A DNA stretch of 64,000 nucleotides, taken from assembly GCA_051453625.1 (NCBI GenBank), contig JBOZIK010000001.1, positions 260,727,347 through 260,791,346 of the forward strand. Reading direction: 5' to 3'. The notes beneath the pieces are model-generated. The model was not told where the DNA came from. It made no database searches and saw only the letters and a program-made list of their open reading frames with translations. Below, piece by piece: positions 23,323 to 36,176 of this stretch; the first letter of the stretch is position 1; every line of letters begins with the position of its first letter. The translations under genes were made by a program, and so were the position numbers. The DNA comes from Welwitschia mirabilis (lineage: Eukaryota > Gnetophyta > Gnetopsida > Welwitschiales).

Positions 23323-24879
23323 ATTATAGGACTAGCTATCCTATAGGAGAGGGATAAATACAATATTAATATTACAATTTTTACTTTTAAAATTCTAACT
23401 AACATTTACACACTTTATCGATAACAAATGTATTTTAAGTAAATATAAATTATAGTAGTAAAATTTAAGTGCAACCATGAAATTAAATCATAAAAACAAT
23501 GAAAGCACATAAGAGAAATTAAAAGAACCCTATTTTCCTTTCTTACAAAGTGCTTTCAACTAAGTACTCCCATGGAACTTTGCAATAGTCCTCTACTAAT
23601 TTATAGTATAAATTCTGAAACACAAAGTAAACACTTAGGCTTTTCCAACTATTAAGATTAAACTTTATGAGATAACATATGTAGAGAAATTTTATATTTC
23701 ACAATTATGTATAACAATCAAAGATTTATATTTCTTGAAAAGTGTAATATTATTTTTAATTATATAAACAATTGATTCTTGCTTTTATAGATTAAGTTTC
23801 CAAGAAATATAGCTATTAGAGAAGTTAAAATGGATATTTATCCTTCTAAGAAAAAAAGATAAAATTACATTCAACTTTTAACTGACCACTTGTAGTGGTA
23901 ACTAAGTGTATGAGAGTTGATATTTTGATAGTAGTTAATAAACCTTCATTCTAAGATAATGAACATCGTAGTCATGCAAAGTTACTAAAATATCTTTAGG
24001 TGGCTTAAACATATTAATTAATTCCTTATTAAATATATAAAATAGTAAGAAGAAGTTGTTAATACCAAATGAAAGGAAACTAACTATTCAATGATGAAGT
24101 ACTCTTGCTTTACACTAGGTGATTAATCCTAAGATAGTATTAGGAGATTACCCATAACTAATTTTACTTCTTTCTTTTTAGCATGTAGTTAATATCTTTG
24201 TTTCAACTAATTACTTATTTAATCTAGTCATGTATTTAATTTATTTATTTCTTATTTTTTTAAAAATTAGAAATTCTTCAAGATCTATATAAATCATAGA
24301 ATGTATTATCTTTGTTTTACTAGGATTTTGGTTTATAATCAATAGATAATAAAGAGATGCAACAATCTCCTCCTTTGTCATTGATGATAATCAAACATTT
24401 ATTAATGCTTCTCATAGGTTTATGCTCTTCCTAGGAATATTTATCTACCATAAAAGCATGTTATACAAGTAGAAAATTTAAAATATAGATTGCATATGAG
24501 TGGAAAAATGTGAACTTGTTTATCTTTAGAACATACATTAAAGCATGATAAGCATAATAACATATAACATTACTTAAATGAATTTTGTAATATTAGCATA
24601 AAAAAGTAATAATAGATAAAAAATAAATTACAAGTATTTGATAAGGCACGATTGATCATAAGATGGGTATATAAAATTTTGCTAAAGTAACTATAAATTA
24701 GGATAAAAAGGAAAGTATAAATATTTTACACAACTATCTCTTTATATATTTCATCAGTGATAATGATGCAAAGTAAATAATAAAAATTGTATAGAAACTA
24801 AAATGAATAAAAATTAAAAAAGATATCACCATTCTAAATATATTTTGTATCTAAATGATGAAAAGATATTGCAGCTGTA
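23323..24879. other. No gene seen
   Basis: AT-rich sequence without recognisable coding motifs, LTR pair or RNA gene on either strand. Confidence 0.5.
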
Positions 24880-25130
24880 GATGTATAGGATTATTGAGCT
24901 ATCAACCTTGTTCTATTTATAACTACTTTAGAATTATCATTTAGTTTATTCTTGAAGACTTATTTTAGTTTAATGATAGGGTATTCCTTGGATTTAGGGA
25001 AAAGATCCCAAACTTCATTCTTCTTGAATTGGTTAAGTTCATATTGGATAACATCCATTAAACTCTTATCCTTTTCTAGTTCATCAAAGTTCTTTAGTTC
25101 TAAATAATAAACCACTCAAGACATTCTCCA
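24880..25130 (-). pseudogene. Copia D: SIRE-like Ty1/copia RT N-terminal fragment
   Basis: The minus strand reads FDELEKDKSLMDVIQYELNQ, then FKKNEVWDLFPKSKEYPIIK, LKxVFKNKLNDNSKVVINRT and RLIAQ. This matches the copia RT opening 'W..AM.eELnqf..n.vW.LvP.p....vIgtKWVfrnKlde.G.v.RNKARLVAqGy', with wording closest to SIRE/Maximus-type elements. It ends at about 24890, before the palm domain. The linker and integrase should lie to the right but are unreadable. Confidence 0.75.
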
Positions 25131-26700
25131 TGGACCTATGCTATAGGTTTTACATTTTTATCCCAAAACCTTAGAGAAATCTTAATATTTATGTTTCCTC
25201 TTTCATCTTAGTTTCTTATGTGGCTTGATTTTGGTCATCCATCAAAATTGTAATGCATGTAAAGTTTATCTCTTATTATCTATAGTTTACTAGGAGCTCA
25301 TACATAGTTAATTCTTGTTCACACCTAGCCTTTTTAGTGAACCTAGGTTTTACTCCACTATAATTTAATTTTTTTTCCTCCCCATTACCACTTTACAGTT
25401 CTAATTTCACTTTAATTAGTATGTGGCTTTACATATTTAATACTAGTAAGCTTTATTAAATAGAGATTAATCAAAAATTTTAATTTTCCTCAATCTTTTC
25501 TTTTGAAAATTTTATAGTTGGTATCAGATATGTGAATACTTTCCATTATAGATTCTTCATTACTCTTAAGCTTCTTTGAGCTTGTTGTAGTGTTCACTAC
25601 TTTCTTAGACTCTTGGAGCTTCTAGAATTTCCTTCTTAGGTCTTTGAGCCTTATTTTAACCTATTTTAAATTAATTTTTAAAAGATTTTTTTCATTTTTA
25701 AAGGATCTTGTATTTTTTAAGAAAATATTTTCAAATATTTTTTAAAGGTTTTGAAAACTCCTTTTTTTTTTCAAAGTTTACTCTCCTCCATCACCATTGG
25801 TCATCATGAGTTCTATAGTGTTAATGATAACTAGTTCATTTAGTTTTGTTTGAGGCTTGTAGCATCTCTTGAAGGCATCCTCAATTTTCACCTCTCACTA
25901 CTAGCACATTGATCATTAACTTGTAAGAAATAAGTCCTTCTCCTCCTCTTTTGCATTGGCATTTTCATATGATAAAACACAATCTTGTAAAACCTTTGGC
26001 TTAGTTGAGATCTTTCTAATTACTTTGATCTACTTGAGATTTGAAAAGCATATTTAAACTTTGAAATCCAAACAAATTATTTGTAGAACTCCCTCAGTTA
26101 GTGATGGAATAAAGAGTTTAATTCCTAGATCATATTTCACCTATATAACTATTCATAAAACCATTATTACATTATGGCATTTTGGTAGACTTACATGGTA
26201 ATACCCTGAATTTAACACTGATCACTTACTATATCAAAAAAGAGACATCAAGCTAGAGATCTAGCATGTCATATGATTTAATAAAAATCTTTTTAGCCTA
26301 TTTTTCTATATTTTCATTTTTTTAATAAATATATTTAATCATATTTACTGAATGTTTGGTGTCTAAGACTTTTCATTCATCATTTTGTGAATTTGAATAT
26401 AGAAATAAGTTGCATATGTTCTCACCATCTCCATTAAAAACATTTAATATTTCCTTTTTTAGATGTTAGTAGAGTACTTTTATCTTTTATGCAATATATA
26501 CTTAGCCTTCATTGTGGCAAATCATGATTCTATATAAAGGTAAACTTTCTTCTGCTTAAGAAAAAGATGGTCTCCCCCTAAAAAACTAGAAGAACTACTC
26601 TTTTTAAAATTCATCATGAGATAATTTACAATCAGATAATTCACTTAAGCATTTTTTTAGCTGAGCGTACATATAAAATTTTTTACTATTATTACACATA
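25131..26700 (-). other. Probable upstream remains of copia D
   Basis: Located where integrase and gag of the minus-strand copia D would lie. The sequence is less AT-extreme than its neighbours, but no motif could be identified. A poly-T tract lies near 25760. Assignment is by position only. Confidence 0.3.
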
Positions 26701-28130
26701 TACCTTTTTAAGTCATTAGTTAGTTATTGGGCTTGTTTTATATCCATAAAATTTATCTAGTAATTGTCTATTCATTATCCTCCTTGAGTATACATAAGCA
26801 TTTTTTTCTAAAATGTTTTTTTTAAATTTCTAATTGAGTTTTTGACAATATCTCAACATCACAAGTCAAAAGGTAAATTTTCAAGTTAATTTAAACTAAG
26901 GATAAGATTCATTTAATTTAATTTTTTAGATTTAATTTTGTGATTTTCATAGATTATGCTAAGTTAAATGAGGAGTATGATTTAGTTAGCTTAAGTATAG
27001 CATAATAAGTCCCTTTGATTTTGCATTTCTTAGTCATTTTCTCCATCTTTTTAGATACTTAATAATTTCTTAACTCCATTTTTGTTAAGTGAAAAAGAAA
27101 ATTATTTTCATGTCTAAAAACTTAATTTTTATAATAGTAATAATTTTTTGTTATTCACAAGCACTAGAAGCCTTATGTAGGAAGATATATATATTAGGTT
27201 CCTCTATTCTCTAAGATTATTATGTAGTCTTTAACTACCATAAATATGAAGCTAGATTTGTATGGAGAGCCATGTTTCTCTTAAGTGAAAATGATCTGGA
27301 TGCCTTAATATCCAAATTTCTATATGCACGTTTGGTAATTGAGGCTGTATAGAATAGATACGAGAACCATAATGGTAAGCTCTGATTGAATTTCATCATT
27401 AAATGAATACGAGTTCAATTAAAATTTACTAAGTGTAAGATATAAGTAGATAACCAACATGGTATTATACACTTACTTAAGAAAGATATATAACTAAGGT
27501 AATTAAAATTAGCTAATGACTTAAATACCCCACTCATGTGACTTGCATTTATCTCTTTACTATTTCTTAAGATAACTCCCTTGAAAGGAACATGGTTACT
27601 TAGCAGATATGGAAGAAAAAATTAAAATTAATAAAATTGAATTTTTATTATATAATAATAAATTTAGCTCCCTTATGTTAAAATCTACTATGCATATATT
27701 AGGAAATTTAACATATTGCTTTTTCTTGTTTTATCACATAAGTAGGATTTCACTTTTAGGTTATTAAAATTTGTCATTGAGTTTCATGATATCTTGTGGA
27801 TTGGATAGATCATTCAAATTATTGGATAGATTTCTATTCATTTTGATTATATCTCTTTCCCATGATTTTATTTTTCTCTCTTTCATAACATCATGATTTG
27901 AATAGATCTCTTAAAATTGTAGACATAAGAAGTATTCTTTTTCTTGCTAACTATACCATTTTGTTTTTTTCATCTTAATTATCTCTCTTTTTTGAGTTAA
28001 CCAAGATTATTTATATGTGAATTATATATCATTTTTTGGTTATGGATGTAGTAAAATACCTCTTAGCTAGGAATTTACCTCAAAATTTATCAAATTTATT
28101 TGGTTTTATTCCTCTCTTTATAATGAAATT
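26701..28130. other. No gene seen
   Basis: AT-rich. The part 27280-27420 keeps several CpG and GC-richer words and may come from a different, younger source, but no identity could be assigned. Confidence 0.4.
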
Positions 28131-29139
28131 TTCATAAGAAAGTATTTCATACGTTTGCTTACCACTACAATTATGACCAGTATTAATGTTATTTTTTAAG
28201 ATGATCAATTATGGAAGGTCTAGTATGAGGATTTTACATTAACGATTCACATTTATGGTTTTGACAAGGATGTTTTTGAGGAAGTGCATATGCCTCTTCA
28301 AAATGAAAATGAAGAAGATTTTTGAAGAGCTATTCATAGTAAATGCATAAAGACTATGCAAAAATTAGTAGCTTTCTAATACAAAATTTCATGGATAGGA
28401 ATTAAGCTAATTAAATCCATTTATGTACTTTATAAGATATGTTTTTATTCTAAGAATAACTTGAAAAACATAAATATCATAACTAGCATGAATAATTTAC
28501 ATTATGAGAATGGTAAGATGACATAATTGATTATGTAAATGATAGAAATCATGGAAAATGAAGCTAATATTAATCCATAAAAATAATTTTGTATCTATTA
28601 TGTCAACTTGATTAGATGTTATATAGAGGATCCATATTTATGCAACTATGTTATGTCACTACATGGAAGTAAGTAATCTTTTCAAATGAACTTTAACACG
28701 CTCAGTAAGAATTTCATTATCATTAAAGATTAGTTTAACTTCACAGCATTTGTCCTCTGATACTACTTTTAAATTTTCTCATTCTCATGGTGGATCTTGA
28801 CAATATAAACACTATTCCCAAAAATTCCTTTCTTTTAAAGATAAGTAGAATGATAAGTCCAAGGATTTGTAGAAGTAATCATCAACTCCTACACTTTAAT
28901 GTAATCAAACTCAATGAAAGAATAAACTAATTCAAATTAATACTACTTCTAAGAATAATAAGTATTAATGCTCTTACTGCATAAGATAATGGCATAATAC
29001 CAGGATACTTGAGGAGAAAATCTAGTCTATAACTAATGCCAATGTAGTTACTAAGGATTCTAGTTCTCTCAAAGATACTAAATTCTAAATTTAATGATAT
29101 TTTTTAATGCCATATTTTTTCATAAACAAATGAGATTAA
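28131..29139 (+). other. Possible gag of copia E, unconfirmed
   Basis: Plus-strand translation gives one readable run near 28255-28325, YGFDKDVFEEVHMPLQNENE. The rest is broken. It lies directly upstream of a copia protease in the same orientation, so it may be gag, but no UBN2 or zinc-knuckle motif was recognised. Confidence 0.3.
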
Positions 29140-29470
29140 TCTATTGATGAAACATCTTGATACTTATTCCGCTAGGAACATAACTTATAGAAGATATCAT
29201 TTTGCTGATTTTGTTGAAGTGCACATTAAAGTCTATTTGGCAAATAAAACTATAGTTCCAATTGAAGGATATCATTCATTTATGCTTGATTTAATGTATC
29301 TTACTTAATAAAGTATGTCAAATATTCTATATGTTCCCTCATTAAGTTCTCATATTCTTTTACTTGCAACATTGATGAAATAAGATAATTTTATTTTCAT
29401 GATAAAATGATTAATTGAGATTTACCATGATAATTGGAATATTATAATAAATGGCTAAAGAAAAAGGGTA
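29140..29470 (+). pseudogene. Copia E: Ty1/copia protease
   Basis: One plus-strand frame reads HLDTYSARNITYRRYHFADF, VEVHIKVYLANKTIVPIEGY and HSFMLDLMYL, then after stops MSNILYVPSLSSHILLLATL. This follows the copia protease layout: active site DSGAS..H, a 'V.LA....v.IeGyGs' strand, and the C-terminal 'l.nVLYVPsLs.NLlSl..L' signature. The catalytic Asp is kept, but the next residues (DTYSA instead of DSGAS) are altered. IEIYHDNWNIIING after 29410 fits the stretch leading to GAG-pre-integrase. No integrase follows. Confidence 0.75.
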
Positions 29471-30824
29471 AAAGAGGCATTTCTATAAATAAATACCACT
29501 TATATGTAATTTAACTTAAATTTACGAATATAAAAAAATTTTATTTACTTAATTTCCCTATAAAAGTTTGTGTAATAATGTTTCTATATTTTTAAACATT
29601 AATTGTAACATTTTTTGGCTCTAAGAAGACATCATAGTTAGAAATTAATAATTAATTAATCATGAAGCAAAAAGTAAATTATAGTAGTTTCTCAAAAGCT
29701 AGATATATAATAAGATTCTTAGAATCTAATTTAAACTATCTTAGAGCTTTAAAAATATTATTTCTAAGTTTATTGTTTAAGATTAAAAACTATTAAATTT
29801 TTTAAAATTACAGTCCTACCACACTGCACTAAAATAACCATAACTTTCAAAATAGTTTAAGTTTGTAAATGACTCAACATGTTTTGGAAAGTTTATTCAT
29901 TTTCCTACAACATAAGAGTTTCACATTTGTGGATATCTTAATACATAGGTATAGAAATGTAAATTACTTACTTACTATTTTTTGAATTTATTTTTTAATG
30001 TATTTTAACAAATAATTTTTTTAACAAATTACCCATCATAAAAATTACTATTTTTACAATTTCACATTAAAAACATAATCCTAGATGTATAGAAACTATT
30101 TTACTAATTTATACCTACTAATTAATAAGATATAATATTTTTATCCTATGCCTCTATTCTGGAAATTTATTTTTCACCATAACAAAAATATGATAAAGCT
30201 TCAACTACTTAAGCAATAGCTTAGATTAGTAAAATAATGGATATAATAACTAACTAATTATACAATATCTTAACTAAGTTACTAATTTAAATCATTATAG
30301 AACCATTTACTGTGAGCCTTAGGATTTCCATGTAAGAGTACTAGCCTAAAGAGATTTTTAATGATCAAACTTTTCCTCTAATAAGATGATCCTAATGCAT
30401 AATATATTAAAAATATAATATTAAAATAAACATAAGTGCCCAAATTTCTTTTTTTTAAAAATATATATAGTAAACCTCCTAGTAACTTGGCCATAATCAT
30501 CCATTAGTAATCTTCCATCACCAAGCATAAAGGACCCACATATATTACAATAATGTCTTAATGAGAACCAATGGGAGGAAATAATATTTTATAACATAAT
30601 TGCATAAAAGTTATAACTATTTTCGTAATGCAATGTTACATCATTTTAATAGAGAAAAGATATCATAGGGATAATAAGAGTAAAAATATTACTTGGAAAT
30701 ATTAGTACAAGCTTGATAGTTGAAGATTGATGAAGAACTAAATTCAAGAGTTTCCTAGATTCAAGCTTACAATATCCAAGATCTAAAAGAAAGAGAATAA
30801 AATAAAGAAAAATAGAGTGTGTGA
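29471..30824. other. No gene seen
   Basis: AT-rich with no coding motif. The open frame on the minus strand at 30646-30921 runs through a microsatellite and an N gap and is not a gene. Confidence 0.5.
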
Positions 30825-30834
30825 NNNNNNNNNN
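30825..30834. other. Assembly gap, 10 N
   Basis: Short run of N at the edge of the GA microsatellite, probably from collapsed or uncertain repeat length. Confidence 0.98.

Positions 30835-30895
<61 letters not shown>
30835..30895. repeat. (GA)n microsatellite
   Basis: About 30 uninterrupted GA units directly after the 10-N gap. The true length may be longer. Confidence 0.97.
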
Positions 30896-30897
<2 letters not shown>

Positions 30898-31779
30898 AAA
30901 AAATACACTTGTATAAAACAAAAGAAAATTATTCCCTTTTACAAGAGAGGAAATGATCTCTATATATAGATAAAAAAAAGCACATAGCTTAACATCATAT
31001 GATTTAGCATTGATAAGGGGAATGAGTAATAAGTAACATTGAAGTACAAAAAGAGATCATATTTATGACTCATGCACCTTACTAGGATGAGTAATGTTCT
31101 TACTTTAATTAGTAAGATTAATTACAAGCATCATTTTCTCATGATAAATTCTTTTTAATCCTTCATAGGTTCATACATAAGCTTAATTCATCTAAGAAAT
31201 GCATCAAAAAAATAAATGCACGATTCTCAAAATTATCATATGGCATAATGATAAAAACTCTTAAATTCTAATGAATAAAGTAATGAGTATGCTATTAACC
31301 AAGTGTTCTTACACATCTCAAGAACACCAAAGTCATGGTAGAGTGAATTTACTCATTTATCATTCTTGGTTCTAGATAATAGTATATGTACTTTTTTAAA
31401 TGCTCATTTATTTTAAATGCATAAAATTTATCAATCACATAATAGAAGAAAAATATTTAGTCATAATATAATATACCTATTATATTTATTAAAAATTTAA
31501 ATGAGTAAATAAGATGTAAAATATATTATTATGTCCTCTTAAATTTTTCAATTTATATGATTTTAATTCCTTGGATAATGGGATTATCTAATTTTAAATG
31601 TTTGGATAGCTTTTGTCATAATAAGCTTTTAACATAATTTATTTTCATGAAAAATTATGAAAGTTATAAAGTAAGGTTGATTTAAAATGATATTTCATAT
31701 GCTAAGAAATTTAAATAAGGATAATTAATCATTTGAAAAAAATCTTAATATATTTAATATTTAAGTTAGATAAGGTTTA
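30896..31779. other. No gene seen
   Basis: AT-rich. A CTATATATAGATAAAA word at about 30959-30974 looks like a TATA box of an LTR, but no LTR pair was found to support it. Confidence 0.4.
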
Positions 31780-32660
31780 AAAATAATGGAATATGACATA
31801 AGCATAATTCTTTACTATTCTTCTTTGAAGCTGATACAATTATACTTGAACATGGGAGAGTATTTTCTCTTACTAAGCCTTTATTCCATACTTCTTGTAT
31901 TTGTTTATTAATTTATTCTCTTTCATAGGACTCATTTAATGTTTTAACTTGTTTTAAAGAGCTACACCTATACCAAATTAATTAAATGGTTAATAGTTCT
32001 TATCATGAGGAATCCTTAAGATAAGTCATTACTAAAAATACCTTGAAAATAATTTAACATGTATTTTACCTATTCTAATCCTATTTTTATAAAATCTTAC
32101 ATAAAAACTAATAAAATCACTACCATTCTGCTAATACCTTTATCTATTTTTTTCCACTATCTTCTTGTCATCTAAGTAGTAAACTCTTACTTTTCTTTCC
32201 TAAACATCTTATTCATTTAACAATACTTCTAATATCTTGTCCTTTCTATTCATTATAGTATAAGAATTTTCTTTATCATAATGTGCATAGTTAGTATCAA
32301 CTACTAGGTTTTGTTAAGAAATAGTTGAAATACATTTATATGTACAACATCACACATATTATTATCATGTAAGACATTGTTCATCAAACATGTCTATGTT
32401 TACAATATGCATCTAATTTCCTAGTTCCTTCTATCAGTCATCACTCTAGTGATATCTCTTTTATAATCATCATATATGATAAGGGATTAGGTGAGGATTT
32501 ACTTCTAAATACAATTTATCTAACATTTCTTTAAAAATTAAATTATCCATACTACCATTATTAATAATTATCTTTTATACATTACACTTATATTGGTTTC
32601 CTCTATGGTGGTTTACTATATGAATTAAAATCTTTCATTAATACCTTTTGAACATATAAG
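31780..32660 (-). pseudogene. Gypsy F: Ty3/gypsy protease and RT start (chromovirus-like)
   Basis: Minus strand from right to left: INNGSMDNLIFKEMLDKLYL and EVNPHLIPYHI (about 32565-32475) match the plant gypsy protease 'iIDgGS.eNlvs.e.v.kL.L....hp.PY.i'. The segment at about 32290-32230 (HYDKENSYTIMNRKDKILEV) matches 'H.g..N.Y......kki.L.p'. Near 31960-31800, INKQIQEVWNKGLVRENTLP and then CSSIIVSASKKN match the RT start 'l..qv.ell.kG.I.eS.SPca.PallvpKKdG'. The protease Asp is Asn. RT beyond this point is missing. Confidence 0.78.
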
Positions 32661-33860
32661 TACTTATCTTTTTTTACTTATTGTAACTTCGGTAACTTTC
32701 TTGTTTTCTTCTACACTATATTCTCCTTTTTTATAAAATGTCCCTACATGATTAACTTCTACTTATCTAGATTTACATTCATGTACTTTATTGCCTTTTT
32801 TTAATTTTTATTTTTAGATAATTATTTCATAATACTAAATATTTTATCACTAAAGTAATTAAATTATTGGTTCTTCTTTTTTTTTGTGGCCATTTGTTGA
32901 TGTATTATCTTCTATATTTTTTTAACCTTTCTTCTTGAAGTATCCATGTTTCCTTCTTCTTTTCCTTATTTCTAGTTAAAAAATTATATTAACATTATAT
33001 TTTCTCTTTATTTCCTTAAGATAGTTCTTATGCCCACTCTAAAATATTTGAAAAGTCTTAAACTTGATTTGGAATGAAAAATATAAATCCATTTATATAC
33101 CTCATTAGATTTATAATATTCTTCAAAACAAGCTACTTAGATGGCTAACCTATGAAGTTATTTTTTATATGCCATAACTAACTTAACTTCTTAATAAAGA
33201 CTCTACATCTTCTTTACCAACTCTACATAATGTGATCTTAGCATGAGCAAATCCTCTAATAAATTTCATAGGAAATTTCAATTAATGGAATGACATTATT
33301 AGTTCTCTCTATTTCATTTTAAGGTTTTTTCTTCAACTAGCTATAAGATCATGCAAGAGATAAGATGTTATCTACAGCTTCATCTTTTATGTATTTCTTC
33401 TTTTAAAAGTACTTTTTGATATAATCAATCAAATCTTCTAGATTTTTTAGCTAGATGCTTTCTTCATATAGTTCCACATCTAAATAATCCTTTTATGTTA
33501 TTCTCATAACAAACATTAAGAAAAATTCTTGTCTATTATTAAAACTACTTTGGAAAGGATCAACACCAGATTCCTATTTTTTGGGAGGTGATTCCTCCAC
33601 TTCCTCTTAGTTTATTTCTCCTTTCATAAGTAATTTTTTATTTGAAGGATAATTTACATCCATATTTTAGATGATAAGCTATACCATGTGTTTAATCTCA
33701 CTTATGAATTTCTCTTGCTTTATCAACTTATTTTGTAAATGGGTGGTAGTGGGAGTTTTTGGAACCATCCTTAGTACAAGTTTAACACACAAACAAATCC
33801 AAAACAATGATACCATAGTAGCTCTAATACTAGGATGTAGACTCATCATGAAAGTGTAAA
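32661..33860 (-). other. Probable gag region of gypsy F, unreadable
   Basis: Lies upstream, on the minus strand, of the gypsy F protease. Lys/Asp/Leu-rich fragments occur, but neither the gag core nor a CCHC knuckle was identified. The plus-strand frame 33671-33859 has no support as a gene. Confidence 0.35.
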
Positions 33861-35158
33861 TATCTATCTTTAAGAATGTAAAATCAAAAATATTATAATA
33901 ATGCTAGAAGTAAGTAAAGATATGGAAGTAAACCATGATGATATTTCTATTACTTAAAAAAAATCACATAAAATATAAGCTTACTATATACTCAAGTATA
34001 AACCTTTTGGAAACAATATTTTATCATAACCTTTCAACTCCACTTGAAAATTCTTATGGGCATGATATGAAAATTCAAACTATTTCCTATAATTAATAGG
34101 TCATATGGGAGGGTATTACAAATCTAAAGAAAAAAATAATTTAGGCCTTTTAAAGCATCTTAAATTAAGGCCTAATGAAAATAAATTCATTTTAAAAAAT
34201 TACATAGAAATATGTTTCCACTAAATTGAGCATAAATGTATCATTTATTAGCCAAATTTACTAAAATAATCTATCATTTTATACCTAAAAAGAGTTTATC
34301 ATGTTATAGCTAGTTGTAATCTAAAGTTATCTTGTTTCTCTAATAAAATAAATCCCCTAAAGTTGGTTATACATAAAAAATAACTTCATAGTTTAAGCAC
34401 AAATTTCTTGCTTAGAAAGTACAATATGAAGCATCATAAGTCTAGACTTAGATATGTAATAAATCTAGCCTCTAATGAGTTTAATTACTTATTTTATTTT
34501 AGCCAAAGTGTTCTCTTATTTTACATTATTCATGTATTATATGAGTTATAAATACTTACTCTAATCTTTGCTTTATAGTATTTGGTTGTATTACCTAAAT
34601 CAACCCAAGGTACTTTCTAATTTTCTATCTTCTTAATATTAAGCCAAATATCATTCTCTAATTATATATCAATCTCCAAGTTTATTAATGAGATACAAGT
34701 TCATGCAACAAAATATTTATGCAAGGAGATTTTTAAAAAATAAATATAAATGATAAATATAAAAATAAATAATCTCATACAAAAGATTAAAAAAGATATC
34801 ATGAAATAAAATAATTATCCAATAGAAGAAAGAAATAAAAAAGTAATTTTTAATGTTCAAATAGATTGATTTGTATAGAAACTTTAGCTAGCCATACTAA
34901 TTTTTGGTATTCAAAAACCTACCTCAATGAGACTTTTTCTTTGAGATCTCTATGATAAGTACTTTAACCTTATTATATGGCTAAAGAAGATGAAAGAATG
35001 AATATTTTAGAGATAAGAATGAAAGATATGAGATATCCAATTTTCATTACTAGTCAAGAAAGAATCTCATGGGGGTTGATACTTAACTGCAAGATAGTAC
35101 TTAAGATAAAAAGTACTAATATGGGGGATGAAACAATTTCAATAATATTTGTAATGTT
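33861..35158. other. No gene seen
   Basis: AT-rich sequence up to the copia A 5' LTR. The 63-codon frame at 34977-35168 shows no family resemblance and enters the LTR. Confidence 0.5.
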
Positions 35159-35882
35159 TGTAATATAAGCCTTTAGCTATTCTTTCATCGTTTTTATTAA
35201 AACTTAATTATTATCAATTATTTATTAAATGCTCTTTTTCTAAATTTGACCATTTTTAATTAATCCTTAAATTGGCTTCCTCTATTCTAGTAGTATTTCT
35301 AAATATAGAAGATTCCTTATCTAAGTTACTTATTTTCTTTACGTTATCATGTTCAAAATAGTAAATAACTAAATTGGATATTTCCAGTTTGGTGTTATCT
35401 ATAAATTTAGGATATTCCTTACTTAAGTTAGTTACTTTCTTTAAATGTGTATATTTTAGGCCATAATCTAAATAATAAGTGACAACATATCTACTTTAAG
35501 ATCCTACACCTATATAAGTGGACTACAGAAGGATTCTAAGGCATGATAATTGTGTGGCATCACAAGCATTATTGGTTTATCTAGTTATGATTATTTTGAA
35601 TGAGGAATATTATATAGCTATAGAATTTTATTGCTATATGAAAGGGATAAAATGTAATATCTTCTATTTTGCTCTTATTTTTACTATAATAAAAGGTACA
35701 TTTTGTTTTTCCATAGATTTAGATGCACTATCAAATATAATCATGTTAAAACCTAATGTGCCTTATCTTTTTATTTTTTCTTTGTTATATATATTTTTTT
35801 CATTTTTCTTCTCTCACTTCATAACAAATCAATTTAGGGTAACTTTCTACATTTTACTAGCCCCTCATTTATTTCCTTAGCA
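35159..35882 (+). repeat. Copia A 5' LTR
   Basis: Starts TGTAATATAAGCC and ends TTAGCA. It aligns with 53063-53748: both share TTTTTATTAAAA near the start, ATCATGTTCAAAAT in the middle, and CTTATATAAGTGG, CTAAGGCATGA and a poly-pyrimidine stretch later. The 120-codon open frame 35518-35880 is LTR sequence, not a gene. Confidence 0.85.
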
Positions 35883-35884
35883 AT

Positions 35885-35894
35885 TGTTATAGAG
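35885..35894 (+). other. Copia A primer binding site, degenerate
   Basis: TGTTATAGAG stands two bases after the LTR, where copia elements carry TGGTATCAGAG (tRNA-iMet type). It differs by two substitutions and one lost base. Confidence 0.6.
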
Positions 35895-35933
35895 AAACTA
35901 ATTAAATTATATGCTACTAGAACAACTTTCAAG

Positions 35934-36176
35934 ATGTTAGACATAAAGTTTAAGGTAACAAAGTTTTATATCAAAAATAACTTTAGGATATGAGAAATTG
36001 AGATCATAGATCTACTTACTCAATAAGGGTTGCATAAGGCACTATAAGAAAGAATCTTTCTATCATTTCTAATGAAACTAGATGTATATAAATCTAAGGG
36101 TTCAAAGTATTATTAAATTAAGTTATGTAGATTATATTGTATTTAATATAATAAAACAAGAATTTATTATTTATTA
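35934..36176 (+). pseudogene. gag: Copia A gag, 5' part
   Basis: From ATG 35934 a single frame reads MLDIKFKVTKFYIKNNFRI, stop, EIEIIDLLTQ, stop, GLHKAL. This is close to the copia gag opening 'KF.V.KFdGknnFslWkikMrdlLvqqGlhkAL'. The next part (IIKLSYVDYI) fits 'a...I.l.l.d.v'. It stops where element 2 begins at 36177. In-frame stops at the W and Q positions are single-base changes of sense codons. Confidence 0.8.

Noticed and set aside
23127-23405. Cys/Val-rich and Thr/His-rich open frames
   Set aside because: Translations of the (CA)n microsatellite.
30646-30921. Open frame with a poly Ser-Leu segment
   Set aside because: Translation of the (GA)n microsatellite plus a 10-N gap.
35518-35880. 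120-codon frame with a hydrophobic C-terminus
   Set aside because: Lies wholly in the copia A 5' LTR.
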